Below are positions 35,169-43,635 of a stretch of 64,000 nucleotides of DNA, piece after piece. This DNA comes from Streptomyces nodosus. GTDB taxonomy: Bacteria > Actinomycetota > Actinomycetes > Streptomycetales > Streptomycetaceae. Position numbers and translations under genes: made by a program. A model generated the notes under the pieces. It did not search any database. It was not told the DNA's origin and was given only the letters and a program-made list of their open reading frames with translations. The first letter of the stretch is position 1. Every line of letters begins with the position of its first letter. The stretch spans positions 806,001 to 870,000 of the forward strand of contig NZ_CP023747.1 in the NCBI RefSeq assembly GCF_008704995.1, given 5' to 3'.

Positions 35169-37634
35169 ATGGAAACAGACCTATCCCGTGCCGCGGGGGT
35201 GAGGCGGACGAGTGCTAACCCTGCTTCCGGCTTCGACGGGCGGCCGCCGGACGGCGGTGCGGCCGTGGTGCTGGACGGCCACGGGAACGTAGGCGCCTGT
35301 ACACCCGCCGCCGAGGAGCTGCTCGGCGCCCCGGCCCGGGAGCTGTGCGGCCGCCCGCTCGCCGAGCTGTTCGTCGGGGCGGACACGTGGTTCCCGCCGG
35401 GAGCCGGGGCACCGGCACCGCCGGTGGGCCCGGTGGTGCTGCGCCGTCGCGGCGACCCTGCCGTGGAGGTGCGGCTGGAGGTGCTGCCGCTGGCCGGCGG
35501 GGGCGGCGAGGACGGGTACGTCGTACGGGCGGTGCCAGCCGCCGTGGCGGCGGCCGGGGAGCAGGACGAGGCCCTGGTCCGTGCCCTGTTCGGGCAGACC
35601 GAGATCGGGCTGACCCTGCACGACGCCGATCTGCGCATCGTACGGACCAACCGCGCCGCCGGGCTCGAACTGTCCGCCGGGGCGGGGTTCGAGCCGGTCG
35701 CGGTGCCGCTCGGCGAGGTACTGGTGCCGAAGGACGCCCAGATCGTCGAGGCACAGCTGGAACGGGTCGCGCGGACCGGGGAGCCGATCTCCGAACGGCT
35801 GGTCAGGGTGCACTGCCGGAAGGCCCCCGAGCGGGAGCTCGTCGTCCTGATGTCGGCCATGCGGCTGGAGGACGGTGAGGGCCGCTGCGTCGGTGTCGCC
35901 ATGACCTTCAGCGACATCACCGAGCGGCATCGCGCCCAGCGCCGCTCCGCGCTGGTCAACGGGGCCGAGAAGCTGCTGCTGGGGTCGCTGGACATCGTCC
36001 GTGTCGCCCAGGGGCTGGCCGGGGTGCTGGTGCCCGAGTACGCGGATCTGGCGGCGGTGGACCTCACGGAGGCGGCGCTGGTGGGTGAGGAGCCCGGCGA
36101 CTACTCGCTCGGTGCTCCGCTGCGCCGGGTGGCGGTGGCGGCCCGGCTCGGCGGCTGGCCGGCGGAGCTCCTGCCGGCCGGCGCCTCGCTGCGGGTCCGG
36201 GATCCGCGGAACGAGCGCGTCTACCAGCGCACGACCGTGTGTGTGCCGGATCTGTCGGAGCTGCAGGCCGCGCTGGCCGACGACGCCGAGGCGCGTCGTG
36301 CGGTGCTGCCCGACGAGGCCGCCTCCCTGCTGCTGATGCCGCTGCGGGCGCGCGGGAGGCTGCTGGGCGCGGCGGTGCTGTGGCGCGACGGCGGCCGCCC
36401 CCGTTTCGACGAGGACGACGTCGCGCTGGGCACCCAGGTCGGCGCCCGGGCCGGGATCAGTCTGGACAACGCCCGGCGGTACGCCCGTGAGCATCGCGCG
36501 GCCGAGGCGCTGCAGCGCAATCTGCTGCCGCAGGAGGTGGTCCGGGTGAGCGCCGCCGAGGCGACCGGCTCCTATGTGCCGGCCGGCACCGCGGCCGGGG
36601 TCGGTGGGACCTGGTTCGATGTGATCCCGCTGTCCTCCTGCCGGGTCGCCTTCGTGGTGGGCGATGTGGTGGGGCACGGGGTGGAGGCGGCCGCGGCGAT
36701 GGGACGCCTGCGGACCGCGGTGCAGACCCTGTCCGACATGGATCTCTCCCCCGAGGAGCTGCTGACCCACCTCGACGATCTGGTCACCCGGATGTCGGCG
36801 GCGGAGCGGACGGGGCCGGTCGCGGCGCCGGGCGGCAGGCAGGGCACCTTTCTCGGGTCCACCTGTCTGTACGCGGTGTACGACCCGATCACCGGGGTCT
36901 GCACCATCGCCAGCGCCGGACACCCGCCGCCCGTGCTGTCCGTTCCCGGGCGGACGGGCGCCGAGTTCGTGGAGATCAAGCCGGGGCCGCCGCTCGGCGT
37001 GGGCGGACTGCCGTTCGAGCCGGTGGAGTCCGTGCTGGAGCCGGGGACACTGCTCGCCTTCTACACCGACAAGCTGCTGGCGCACGGTGAGGACGGCACC
37101 GAGCAGCGGATGCGACAGCTGCGCGATCAGGTGGAGGCCGCCGCGCTGGAGGACAGCTCTCCGGCGGAGACCGGGCGGACGGTGCTCCGGCATCTGGTGC
37201 CCGAGCCGCCCGCCCATGATGTGGCCCTGCTGACGGCCCGGCTGCGTGCGCTGCCCCCCGAGGCCACCGCCACCTGGGAGTTCCCGGCCAGCCCCGAGGC
37301 CGTGTCCCGGGCGAGGGAGGCGGTCTCCGCGCAGCTGACGGCCTGGCAGCTGGACGATCTGGCCTTCAGCACCGAACTGATCGTCAGCGAGCTGGTGACC
37401 AACTCCATCCGGTACGCGGGCGGTCCGGTGGGCGTGCGGCTGATCAGGGACAAGACGCTGATCTGCGAGGTCTCCGACCCCAGCCAGACCCAGCCGCGGC
37501 TGCGCCGTGCCCTCCTCACCGACGAGGGCGGCCGGGGGCTCTTCCTGGTCGCCCAGGTGTCCCAGCGCTGGGGCAGCCGCTACACCCGCCATGGCAAGAC
37601 CATCTGGACCGAACAGGCGCTGACGCCCGACTGA
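35169..37634 (+). CDS. PAS-GAF-SpoIIE-HATPase protein with degenerate phosphatase motifs
   Basis: 821 residues from ATG 35169; the open frame reaches back to 34878 but that part is low in family features and has no ribosome site. Order: two PAS regions (about 15-110 and 130-255, ending GVAMTFSDITERH), GAF (about 265-435), SpoIIE-like domain (about 450-690) and HATPase_c (about 700-815). Metal-binding positions differ: GGTWFD for GGDWFD, YTDKLL for YTDGLV, HDVALL for DDAALL; GDVVGHG remains. The kinase N box ELVTNSIRYA and glycine loop DEGGRGLFLV are intact. It may act mainly as a kinase or sensor. Confidence 0.88.
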   Translation: METDLSRAAGVRRTSANPASGFDGRPPDGGAAVVLDGHGNVGACTPAAEELLGAPARELCGRPLAELFVGADTWFPPGAGAPAPPVGPVVLRRRGDPAVEVRLEVLPLAGGGGEDGYVVRAVPAAVAAAGEQDEALVRALFGQTEIGLTLHDADLRIVRTNRAAGLELSAGAGFEPVAVPLGEVLVPKDAQIVEAQLERVARTGEPISERLVRVHCRKAPERELVVLMSAMRLEDGEGRCVGVAMTFSDITERHRAQRRSALVNGAEKLLLGSLDIVRVAQGLAGVLVPEYADLAAVDLTEAALVGEEPGDYSLGAPLRRVAVAARLGGWPAELLPAGASLRVRDPRNERVYQRTTVCVPDLSELQAALADDAEARRAVLPDEAASLLLMPLRARGRLLGAAVLWRDGGRPRFDEDDVALGTQVGARAGISLDNARRYAREHRAAEALQRNLLPQEVVRVSAAEATGSYVPAGTAAGVGGTWFDVIPLSSCRVAFVVGDVVGHGVEAAAAMGRLRTAVQTLSDMDLSPEELLTHLDDLVTRMSAAERTGPVAAPGGRQGTFLGSTCLYAVYDPITGVCTIASAGHPPPVLSVPGRTGAEFVEIKPGPPLGVGGLPFEPVESVLEPGTLLAFYTDKLLAHGEDGTEQRMRQLRDQVEAAALEDSSPAETGRTVLRHLVPEPPAHDVALLTARLRALPPEATATWEFPASPEAVSRAREAVSAQLTAWQLDDLAFSTELIVSELVTNSIRYAGGPVGVRLIRDKTLICEVSDPSQTQPRLRRALLTDEGGRGLFLVAQVSQRWGSRYTRHGKTIWTEQALTPD

Positions 37635-37701
37635 GGCGCGGCGGTGATCCGGGGCACGACCGTGCAGGGCGTCACCCCGGACGACACGACCAGGAGGACG
37701 T

Positions 37702-38241
37702 ATGCCCGGTGACCACATAGACCGATCCGACGGTGACCGGCGGCCCGGGCTGCGGGACCGGTGGCGCCGGGTGGTGGACGACAACACCACCGCGACGGAG
37801 CGCTCGCTGATGGCGACCTGGCTCGCCTTCGGTGTCACCTTCGGCGCGGCCCGGCTGGTCACCCACGGCATCCGGGGGAAATGGCTGCCGTGGGGCAACA
37901 TCTCCGCGGGCGGCACACATCTGCACCACTACAACCTCGGCATCGCCACGCTGGCGGGCGTCGGTCTGGTGGCGGTGCGCGGCGACCAGGCGTATGTCGG
38001 CCATCCGGGGGTCGGTGCCGCATACGGTGCGGGTTCGGCGCTGATCGCCGACGAGTTCGCCCTGCTGCTGGACCTGAAGGACGTCTACTGGGCCAAGCAG
38101 GGGCGGATCAGTGTGGATGTCTCGCTGGGCATCCTCAGTGTGCTGGGGTTGTATCTGACGGCGGCGCCGTTCTGGCACGAGCTGACCAGGACCACCCGGG
38201 ATCATGTCCGCGATCAGGTCCGCGAACGCTTCACCTCCTGA
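37702..38241 (+). CDS. Integral membrane protein, hypothetical
   Basis: 179 residues with about four hydrophobic segments (LMATWLAFGVTFGAARL, LGIATLAGVGLVAV, AAYGAGSALIADEFALLLDL, VDVSLGILSVLGLYLTAA). The GTHLHHYNLGI motif with three histidines lies between helices 1 and 2 and could bind a metal. Similar small proteins are common in streptomycetes but have no assigned role. The 3' end overlaps the convergent thioesterase gene by 28 bp, so antisense interference is possible. Confidence 0.78.
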   Translation: MPGDHIDRSDGDRRPGLRDRWRRVVDDNTTATERSLMATWLAFGVTFGAARLVTHGIRGKWLPWGNISAGGTHLHHYNLGIATLAGVGLVAVRGDQAYVGHPGVGAAYGAGSALIADEFALLLDLKDVYWAKQGRISVDVSLGILSVLGLYLTAAPFWHELTRTTRDHVRDQVRERFTS

Positions 38242-38762
38242 GGCTCCGTCCCCGTCTCGGCGGGTGCGCTGTTCGAGGGCACGGGGAAGAGCATGCAACT
38301 GCTGGTGGCGTGGGCGAGCAGCCGGTCCGTGGAGTCGAACAGCTCGGCCTGGGCGAGGGCGGTGCGGCGACCCTGGTTGAGGACCGCCCCGACGGCGCGC
38401 ACCTTGCCGGTGTCGACGGTGATCGGGCGCAGGAACTTCAGGTTCAGATCGAGCGAGGTGTATCCCGTGCCCGCGGGGAGAACGGACTGCACGGCGCAGC
38501 CGGCGGCCGAGTCGAGCAGGGTGGCGAAGACACCGCCGTGGACGCTGCCGATGGGGTTGTAGTGCTCCTCCCCCGGTTCCAGGGTGAAGACGGCATGGCC
38601 GAACTCGACCTGTTCCAGCGCGAATCCGAGGGTCGCGGCGATGGGCGGGGCGGGCAGCCGGCCGCTCAGCACGCCCCGGAGGAAGTCCAGACCGCTCTGC
38701 TGCCCGACCGCGGCGGCGGAGACGCGGGGATCCTCCCACTCGAACGTGCGTGACCTGGGCAT
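38214..38762 (-). CDS. PaaI-type hotdog thioesterase
   Basis: 182 residues from ATG 38762, after GAGGAGGGA. The motif NPIGSVHGGVFATLLDSAAGCAV is the PaaI signature (HGGxxxxLxD), preceded by a helix and followed by YTSLDLNLKFLRPI. These enzymes hydrolyse aromatic or medium-chain acyl-CoA. The divergent HxlR gene shares an 89-bp promoter region with an inverted repeat, so the pair is probably one regulatory unit. Confidence 0.88.
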   Translation of the reverse strand: MPRSRTFEWEDPRVSAAAVGQQSGLDFLRGVLSGRLPAPPIAATLGFALEQVEFGHAVFTLEPGEEHYNPIGSVHGGVFATLLDSAAGCAVQSVLPAGTGYTSLDLNLKFLRPITVDTGKVRAVGAVLNQGRRTALAQAELFDSTDRLLAHATSSCMLFPVPSNSAPAETGTEPQEVKRSRT

Positions 38763-38800
38763 GGCCGTTCCCTCCTCGACTGGCTTCACCGGCCGAAGCT

Positions 38801-38820
38801 AGCCAGTGGACCATCTGGCT
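38801..38820. promoter_or_regulatory. Candidate HxlR operator
   Basis: AGCCAG (38801-38806), 8 bp, CTGGCT (38815-38820). It overlaps the expected -35 of the HxlR gene, whose -10 TACGAT is at 38840-38845, and lies 39 bp before the thioesterase start. Confidence 0.6.
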
Positions 38821-38851
38821 GTCAATCTCGAAGTCAGCCTACGATGGGCCC

Positions 38852-39319
38852 ATGACCTGGCTTGAGACCAGCACCGAGAACTGCACGGTGCAGCGCACCC
38901 TCGACCTGATCGGTGAGAAGTGGTCGCTGCTGGTACTGCGCGACGCCATGAACGGGGTGCGCCGCTTCGACGACTTCCGTCGGCATATGGGACTGTCCGA
39001 GGCGGTACTGGCGGCCCGGCTGCGCACGCTGGTCGCCGCCGGGATCCTGGACACCGTGCCGTACCGGGAGCCGGGCCGTCGCACCCGGCACGAGTACCGT
39101 CTCACCCGCAAGGGCTGGGAGCTGTGGCCCGTGATGATCGCTCTCAAGCAGTGGGGCGACCGCTACACCGCGGACCCGGAGGGGCCCCCGCTGGACGTCC
39201 GCCACCGTGACTGCGGCGAGCCGCTGGAGGCCGTGGTCGTGTGCGCCGGGGGCCATGGTCCGCTCACCCCACGCGAGGCCGCCGCACGACCCGGCCGCGC
39301 GGCGCGCGCCGTGAGCTGA
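38852..39319 (+). CDS. HxlR family transcriptional regulator
   Basis: 155 residues. The CTVQRTLDLIGEKWSLLVLRDA opening segment (with the conserved Cys near 11), RRFDDFRRHMGLSEAVLAARL and YRLTRKGWELWPVMIALKQWGDRY are HxlR hallmarks. HxlR regulators often respond to aldehydes, disulfide or quinone stress through the N-terminal cysteine. A C-terminal extension carries CGEPLEAVVVCAGGH, a further Cys pair. ATG lies six bases after TACGAT with no ribosome site, so the transcript is likely leaderless. Confidence 0.9.
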   Translation: MTWLETSTENCTVQRTLDLIGEKWSLLVLRDAMNGVRRFDDFRRHMGLSEAVLAARLRTLVAAGILDTVPYREPGRRTRHEYRLTRKGWELWPVMIALKQWGDRYTADPEGPPLDVRHRDCGEPLEAVVVCAGGHGPLTPREAAARPGRAARAVS

Positions 39320-39333
39320 ACGGCTCTCCGGCC

Positions 39334-39378
39334 GCGGGCTCCCCCGGCCGACCGCCCGACGGGGGCCACGGAGCCCGC
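39334..39378. terminator. Bidirectional terminator
   Basis: GCGGGCTCC (39334-39342) and GGAGCCCGC (39370-39378) between convergent HxlR and DUF1330 genes, with a CCCC/GGGG inner pairing. Confidence 0.55.
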
Positions 39379-39390
39379 CCGGACCCGGGG

Positions 39391-39738
39391 TCATTCGGAG
39401 GGCAGGGAGCCGCGGAGCGCCAGTGCGGTGACCCCGGGGTCGTAGCCCTCGGGGACTCCCTCGACCAGGATGATGTCGCCCTCGATGTGCCGGGAGCGCA
39501 GCGGCGCGATCTCCCGGTAGGCGGGTGAGTCCCACCAGGCCCGCGCCTCGGCGATCCCCGGGAAACCGATCACCACGACATGTCCGGGCCAGCTGCCCTC
39601 CTTCACCTCGTGCCGTGTGCCGTGCACCAGGAAACGGCCGCCGTACGGCGCGAAGGTGGCGCCGATCCGTTCGATGTATGCGGCGACCTCCGGGTGCGGG
39701 GCGGCCTCCTGCAGATGGGCTATGGCGTAGGCGGGCAT
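39391..39738 (-). CDS. DUF1330 protein
   Basis: 115 residues, ferredoxin-like fold of the DUF1330 family: AIAHLQEAAPHPEVAAYIERIGATFAPYGGRFLVHG, then VVVIGFPGIAEARAWWDSPAYREIAPLR. Role unknown; relatives resemble small dimeric alpha+beta-barrel monooxygenases. It starts 144 bp from the end of the FtsW-like gene on the same strand. Between them I see nothing supportable. Confidence 0.87.
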   Translation of the reverse strand: MPAYAIAHLQEAAPHPEVAAYIERIGATFAPYGGRFLVHGTRHEVKEGSWPGHVVVIGFPGIAEARAWWDSPAYREIAPLRSRHIEGDIILVEGVPEGYDPGVTALALRGSLPSE

Positions 39739-39882
39739 GGCGTCCTTCCGCTCGGTCGGGCTCGGTACGCCGACGATCGTGGCACGCGCCCGCTCCGGGG
39801 TCGATGACTTCCCAGGTAAGCGCCGGGCGGCTGACCTGCCGTCACCTCCCGGACGGCGCTCGCCGCGGACGCCGGAGCCCTG

Positions 39883-41340
39883 TCAGGGTGCAGGAGACCC
39901 GGACGGCCGGGCGCGGCTGTCGGCCACGTCCGCCCGGGTCCGGACGATCTGTGTCTCGGCGGCGCTCAGATCCAGGGACGGCGCCGGCAGGGGGCGGCGC
40001 GCGGTGTCGCTGACCTTGACGAGGAGGGCGACCAGAAGCCAGTTGGCCACCATGGAGGAGCCTCCCTGAGCCAGGAAGGGCAGGGCCTTGCCGGTGAGGG
40101 GGATCAGTCCGGAGACACCGCCCACCACGACGAAGACCTGGAGGACGAGCGAGGCGGCCAGGCCCACGGCGAGCAGTTTGCCGAAGGGATCGGTCACCGT
40201 GATCGCGGTGCGCAGCCCCCGTTCGGCGAGCAGCGCATAGAGGAGGATCACGGCCGTCACACCGGTCAGGCCGAGTTCCTCGCCCACCGTGGTGAGGATG
40301 AAGTCGCTGCGGCCCGCGAAGCCGATGAGTTCCGGGTGGCCCTGGCCGAGGCCGGTGCCCAGGATTCCGCCGGAGCCGAAGCTGAACAGGGCCTGGGCGG
40401 CCTGGTCCGAGATGAGCCCCGCCGGGCGCTGGTCCGGTGGCAGATAGATGTCCATGGGGTGCAGCCAGGCGACCACGCGCCCATGGACATGGGGCTCCAG
40501 GGAGCCCACGACGAAGGCCCCGACGGCGAACATGAGGACACCGAACAGCACCCAGCTGGTCCGCTCGGTGGCGACGTACAGCATGATCACAAAGAGGCCG
40601 AAGAAGATCAGCGACGTCCCCAGGTCCCGTTCGAGGACCAGGACCAGCAGGCTGAGGATCCACACCGCCGCGACCGGGCCCAGCTGCCGGCCCCGCGGCA
40701 GATACATGCCCATGAACCGTCGGCCGGCGAGCGCCAGGGCGTCCCTGCGCAGCGTCAGATAGCCGGCGAAGAACACCACGATGACGATCTTCACGAACTC
40801 GCCGGGCTGGAAGGAGATGGGCCCCAGGAAGATCCATCGCTTGGCGCCGTAGACGTCCCCCGGGTAGAAGGCGGGCGCCATCAGCAGCACCAGTCCGACG
40901 GTGATGGTGAGATACGGATACTTCTGGAGCTTGCGGTGGTCCTTGAACAGCATCACCGCCCCGATGAACACCGCCACCGCGACGGCGCACCACATCATCT
41001 GCCCCGAGGCCGCGGTCGCCGAGTCGTAGCGGCTCTCATAGGCGATGTCGAGACGGTGGATGAGGATCAGACCGAGACCGCTGAGCAGGGTGGCCAGCGG
41101 CAGGATCAGCGGATCGGCGTGGGGGGCGAACCGGCGTACGGCGGCATGGCAGGCCAGCGGCAGCACGGCGGCGACCGCGAACCATGTCCACAGGCCCGGC
41201 GGCAGTTCCCCGGTGGTGGCCAGGGCCACCTCGGCACTGCCGTACCCGCAGATGAGCAGGGCGCCCAGCAGCAGCGCCAGTTCCACGGTGCGGGGGCTCG
41301 GACTCCCCCGTCGCCCGGCCGGCCCACGTCGACCGCTCAT
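39883..41340 (-). CDS. ftsW: SEDS family protein, FtsW/RodA type
   Basis: 485 residues from ATG 41340, with about twelve membrane helices. The SEDS core is present: FQPGEFVKIVIVVFFAGYL, VLERDLGTSLIFFGLFV with its Asp, and the closing IPLTGKALPFLAQGGSSMVANW. SEDS proteins polymerise lipid II into glycan strands, working with class B PBPs. Extra helices at the N-terminus fit the FtsW/RodA paralogues of the pknB region in actinobacteria, but here no PBP, kinase or FHA gene is adjacent. A TTGCGCAA palindrome overlaps its promoter. Confidence 0.85.
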   Translation of the reverse strand: MSGRRGPAGRRGSPSPRTVELALLLGALLICGYGSAEVALATTGELPPGLWTWFAVAAVLPLACHAAVRRFAPHADPLILPLATLLSGLGLILIHRLDIAYESRYDSATAASGQMMWCAVAVAVFIGAVMLFKDHRKLQKYPYLTITVGLVLLMAPAFYPGDVYGAKRWIFLGPISFQPGEFVKIVIVVFFAGYLTLRRDALALAGRRFMGMYLPRGRQLGPVAAVWILSLLVLVLERDLGTSLIFFGLFVIMLYVATERTSWVLFGVLMFAVGAFVVGSLEPHVHGRVVAWLHPMDIYLPPDQRPAGLISDQAAQALFSFGSGGILGTGLGQGHPELIGFAGRSDFILTTVGEELGLTGVTAVILLYALLAERGLRTAITVTDPFGKLLAVGLAASLVLQVFVVVGGVSGLIPLTGKALPFLAQGGSSMVANWLLVALLVKVSDTARRPLPAPSLDLSAAETQIVRTRADVADSRARPSGSPAP

Positions 41341-41409
41341 ACACGTCCCCCCGATGAGATCCGCCCGCCCGCACCTGCCGATCGGGCGCGGGAACCAATA
41401 AGATGCACG

Positions 41410-41431
41410 ATTGCGCAATGACGCAACTGTA
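41410..41431 (-). promoter_or_regulatory. ATTGCGCAAT palindrome with TACAGT -10 before ftsW-like gene
   Basis: On the minus strand TACAGT (41431-41426) runs into TTGCGTCATTGCGCAAT; the perfect ATTGCGCAAT is at 41410-41419. It lies 70-91 bp before the start codon. Confidence 0.45.
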
Positions 41432-41476
41432 TCTCACCCCACCCACTGACCCGACGGGGAGGAGCGAGGCGAACCC

Positions 41477-42670
41477 TCAGGCGGACAAGGGGCGTTGCAG
41501 GCGGATCCCCTGGAGGATGCCGACGGCGATCCAGCCGGCGAACATCGACGAGCCGCCGTAGCTCACAAAGGGCAGCGGCAGGCCGGTGACCGGCATGATG
41601 CCCAGATTCATGCCGATGTTCTCGAACGCCTGGAAGGCCAGCCAGGCGACGACGCCCGCCGCGACCACCGTCCCGTACAGATCGGGGCAGGCACGGGCGG
41701 TGCGCAGCGCCCGCCACAGCACGACGCCGAGCAGGGCGATCAGCGCCCCGGCGCCCACGAACCCCAACTCCTCCCCGGCCACACTGAAGACGAAGTCGGT
41801 CTGCTGTTCGGGCACGAACTGCCCGGTGGTCTGCGCACCGTGGAAGAGTCCCTGCCCGAGCAGCCCTCCGGCCCCGATGGCGATGCGCGCCTGGCTGGTG
41901 TTGTAGCCCACGCCGGAGGGGTCCAGGGCGGGGTCGGCGAACGCGGCGAACCGGTTGACCTGGTACTGGTCCAGCAGATGCAACTGCCACACCAGCACGG
42001 CGCCCACCAGGCCGGACACCAGCAGGGCGGCGACCCAGCGCACCGACGCGTCCGAGGCGAGCAGCACCCCGAGGACGATGACCCCGATGCCCATGAACTG
42101 CCCGAGGTCCGGGGTGAGCAGGACGAGGAGGGCGGGAACGCCCGCCACCGCCAGGGACTCGAGCACACTGCGGCGGTCCGGGCGGCTGCGGTCGCCCGTG
42201 TCCACCTTGGTGGCCAGCAGCAGTGCCATCGCCAGCACGATCGTGACCTTGACGAACTCCGCGGGCTGGATCGAGACCCCGGCGACGACGATCCAGCGCC
42301 GCGACCCGTTGATGGTGGCGCCGACCGGGGTCAGCACAAGGAGCACCAGCAGCAGGGTGACGCCGTACAGCACGGGCACCAGATCACGCAGTCGGCGTGG
42401 GCCCAGCCACACCGTGAGGGCGGCCAGGACGATCCCGATGGCGGTGTTGAGGAGGTGGCGCACCAGGAAGGCGTACGGATCACCGTCCGTCAGCTGGGTG
42501 CGCCCGCGGGTGGCGGAGTACACCAGCACCGCCCCGAGCAGAGACAGTGTCAGCGCCGCGCCGAGCAGCGGCCAGTCCAGCCGCCGCAGCATCGAGCCGA
42601 GGGCCGACCGGGCCCGTGTCCCCGACACCCCGGGCCCCCGCCGCCCCGGGGACACGCTCCCCGTTCTCAC
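41477..42670 (-). CDS. rodA: SEDS family protein, RodA type
   Basis: 397 residues if started at GTG 42670, which follows GGGAGG by six bases; the longer ATG 42757 has no ribosome site and adds a basic low-complexity tail. About ten helices; SEDS motifs IQPAEFVKVTIVLAMALLL, LLTPDLGQFMG, FVPEQQTDFVFSVAGEELGF and LPLPFVSYGGSSMFAGW are intact. RodA polymerises peptidoglycan strands for elongation or, in streptomycetes, sporulation. It ends 136 bp before the second SEDS gene on the same strand; each has its own TTGCGCAA-marked promoter. Confidence 0.9.
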   Translation of the reverse strand: MRTGSVSPGRRGPGVSGTRARSALGSMLRRLDWPLLGAALTLSLLGAVLVYSATRGRTQLTDGDPYAFLVRHLLNTAIGIVLAALTVWLGPRRLRDLVPVLYGVTLLLVLLVLTPVGATINGSRRWIVVAGVSIQPAEFVKVTIVLAMALLLATKVDTGDRSRPDRRSVLESLAVAGVPALLVLLTPDLGQFMGIGVIVLGVLLASDASVRWVAALLVSGLVGAVLVWQLHLLDQYQVNRFAAFADPALDPSGVGYNTSQARIAIGAGGLLGQGLFHGAQTTGQFVPEQQTDFVFSVAGEELGFVGAGALIALLGVVLWRALRTARACPDLYGTVVAAGVVAWLAFQAFENIGMNLGIMPVTGLPLPFVSYGGSSMFAGWIAVGILQGIRLQRPLSA

Positions 42671-42763
42671 CGCCACCCTCCCGTTCACCCTGCTCACGGC
42701 CGTACGGGCCCCTCGGCAGCCGACTGCGCGGGACCCGGCGGTGCGGAACGCTACCATCTGTCA

Positions 42764-42785
42764 CTTGCGCAACTCATTGATCTTA
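42764..42785 (-). promoter_or_regulatory. TAAGAT -10 with CTTGCGCAAC motif before rodA
   Basis: On the minus strand TAAGAT (42785-42780) then GTTGCGCAAG (42773-42764). A transcript from here starts close to ATG 42757 but leaves room for the ribosome site of GTG 42670. Confidence 0.4.
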
Positions 42786-42896
42786 AGCGTGTTGTCCACC
42801 CCCTATGACCAGTCGTGGACAAGGTGCTCGGCCCGAAGCGGACCGAGCGTTCCGCCCGGGCCTGGCGCAGCGCCATGCTCAGGGGTTGATGCACGA

Positions 42897-42925
42897 CGAA
42901 CCCCCGGCGTGTGGCCGGAGGTTCG
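42897..42925 (-). terminator. Terminator after YceI gene
   Basis: CGAACC..CCGGC pairs with GCCGG..GGTTCG (42897-42925), one bulged position, 73 bp past the YceI stop. Confidence 0.5.
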
Positions 42926-42997
42926 GGCGCGCGTCGGTGTCAGTCGGCGGCGTGGGATACGAGCAGGGCGGTTTCCCACCGACCCGGCGGGACGGTC

Positions 42998-43513
42998 TCA
43001 GGATGCCGCGTGAACGAAGTGGAGGGATCCGGTCACGGTGGTGCGGCCGCGGATCATGCCCAGCTGGTTCCAGCCCATGCCGAACTGTTCCCGGTCCACG
43101 GTGAACTCCGCCACGAGCGTGACCGCGTCGGCGTTCGCCTCGGTGAAGTGCGCGGTGAACGACTGCGGACGGCTGATGCCCCGCACGGTCAGCTGACCGG
43201 CGACCTGGATCGCCTTGTCGTCCCCGGGAGTCGCGCTGCGCACGGCAAAGGTGATCTCGGGGTGCCGGTCTGTGTCGAAGAAGTGGGGGGACCGCAGGTG
43301 TGTGTCGCGCTTGGCGTTCTCGGTGTCGAGGGAGGCGGCGGCCAGGGTGATCGAACCGCTGGCGGACCCGTCGGGGCTGACCTCACCCTCACCCTTGAGG
43401 CCGGTGAAGATGCCCTTCACGGTGACCATGCCCCACATCGTCTTGTGCTGGACACCGACGGTGGAGCGGGCGGGATCGAGCTGCCAGGTGCCAGTTTCGA
43501 CTGCCACAGTCAT
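42998..43513 (-). CDS. YceI family lipid-binding protein
   Basis: 171 residues from ATG 43513, after CAGGAGG. GTWQLDPARSTVGVQHKTMWGMVTVKGIF, the HLRSPHFFDTDRHPEITF block and LTVRGISRPQSF are YceI signatures, a lipocalin-like fold that holds polyisoprenoid lipids. There is no signal peptide, as in most actinobacterial members. It is divergent from a MarR gene with two identical operator-like sequences between them, so its expression is probably under that repressor. Confidence 0.92.
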   Translation of the reverse strand: MTVAVETGTWQLDPARSTVGVQHKTMWGMVTVKGIFTGLKGEGEVSPDGSASGSITLAAASLDTENAKRDTHLRSPHFFDTDRHPEITFAVRSATPGDDKAIQVAGQLTVRGISRPQSFTAHFTEANADAVTLVAEFTVDREQFGMGWNQLGMIRGRTTVTGSLHFVHAAS

Positions 43514-43571
43514 GAAGTCCTCCTGGAGGAATGCGTGGGGTGAAGGCGGGGACACGGTGACACTAGTCATC

Positions 43572-43615
43572 CAAATTTGAACGACTGCAGGCTAGCCGAT
43601 ACTGCAAATTTGAAC
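43572..43615. promoter_or_regulatory. Two MarR operators, CAAATTTGAAC
   Basis: CAAATTTGAAC occurs at 43572-43582 and 43605-43615, 33 bp apart (three helix turns). The core CAAATTTG is a palindrome, striking in this GC-rich DNA. The second copy sits in the spacer of the MarR promoter (-10 TACACT at 43622-43627). Confidence 0.75.
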
Positions 43616-43635
43616 AACAGATACACTGGGGCACC

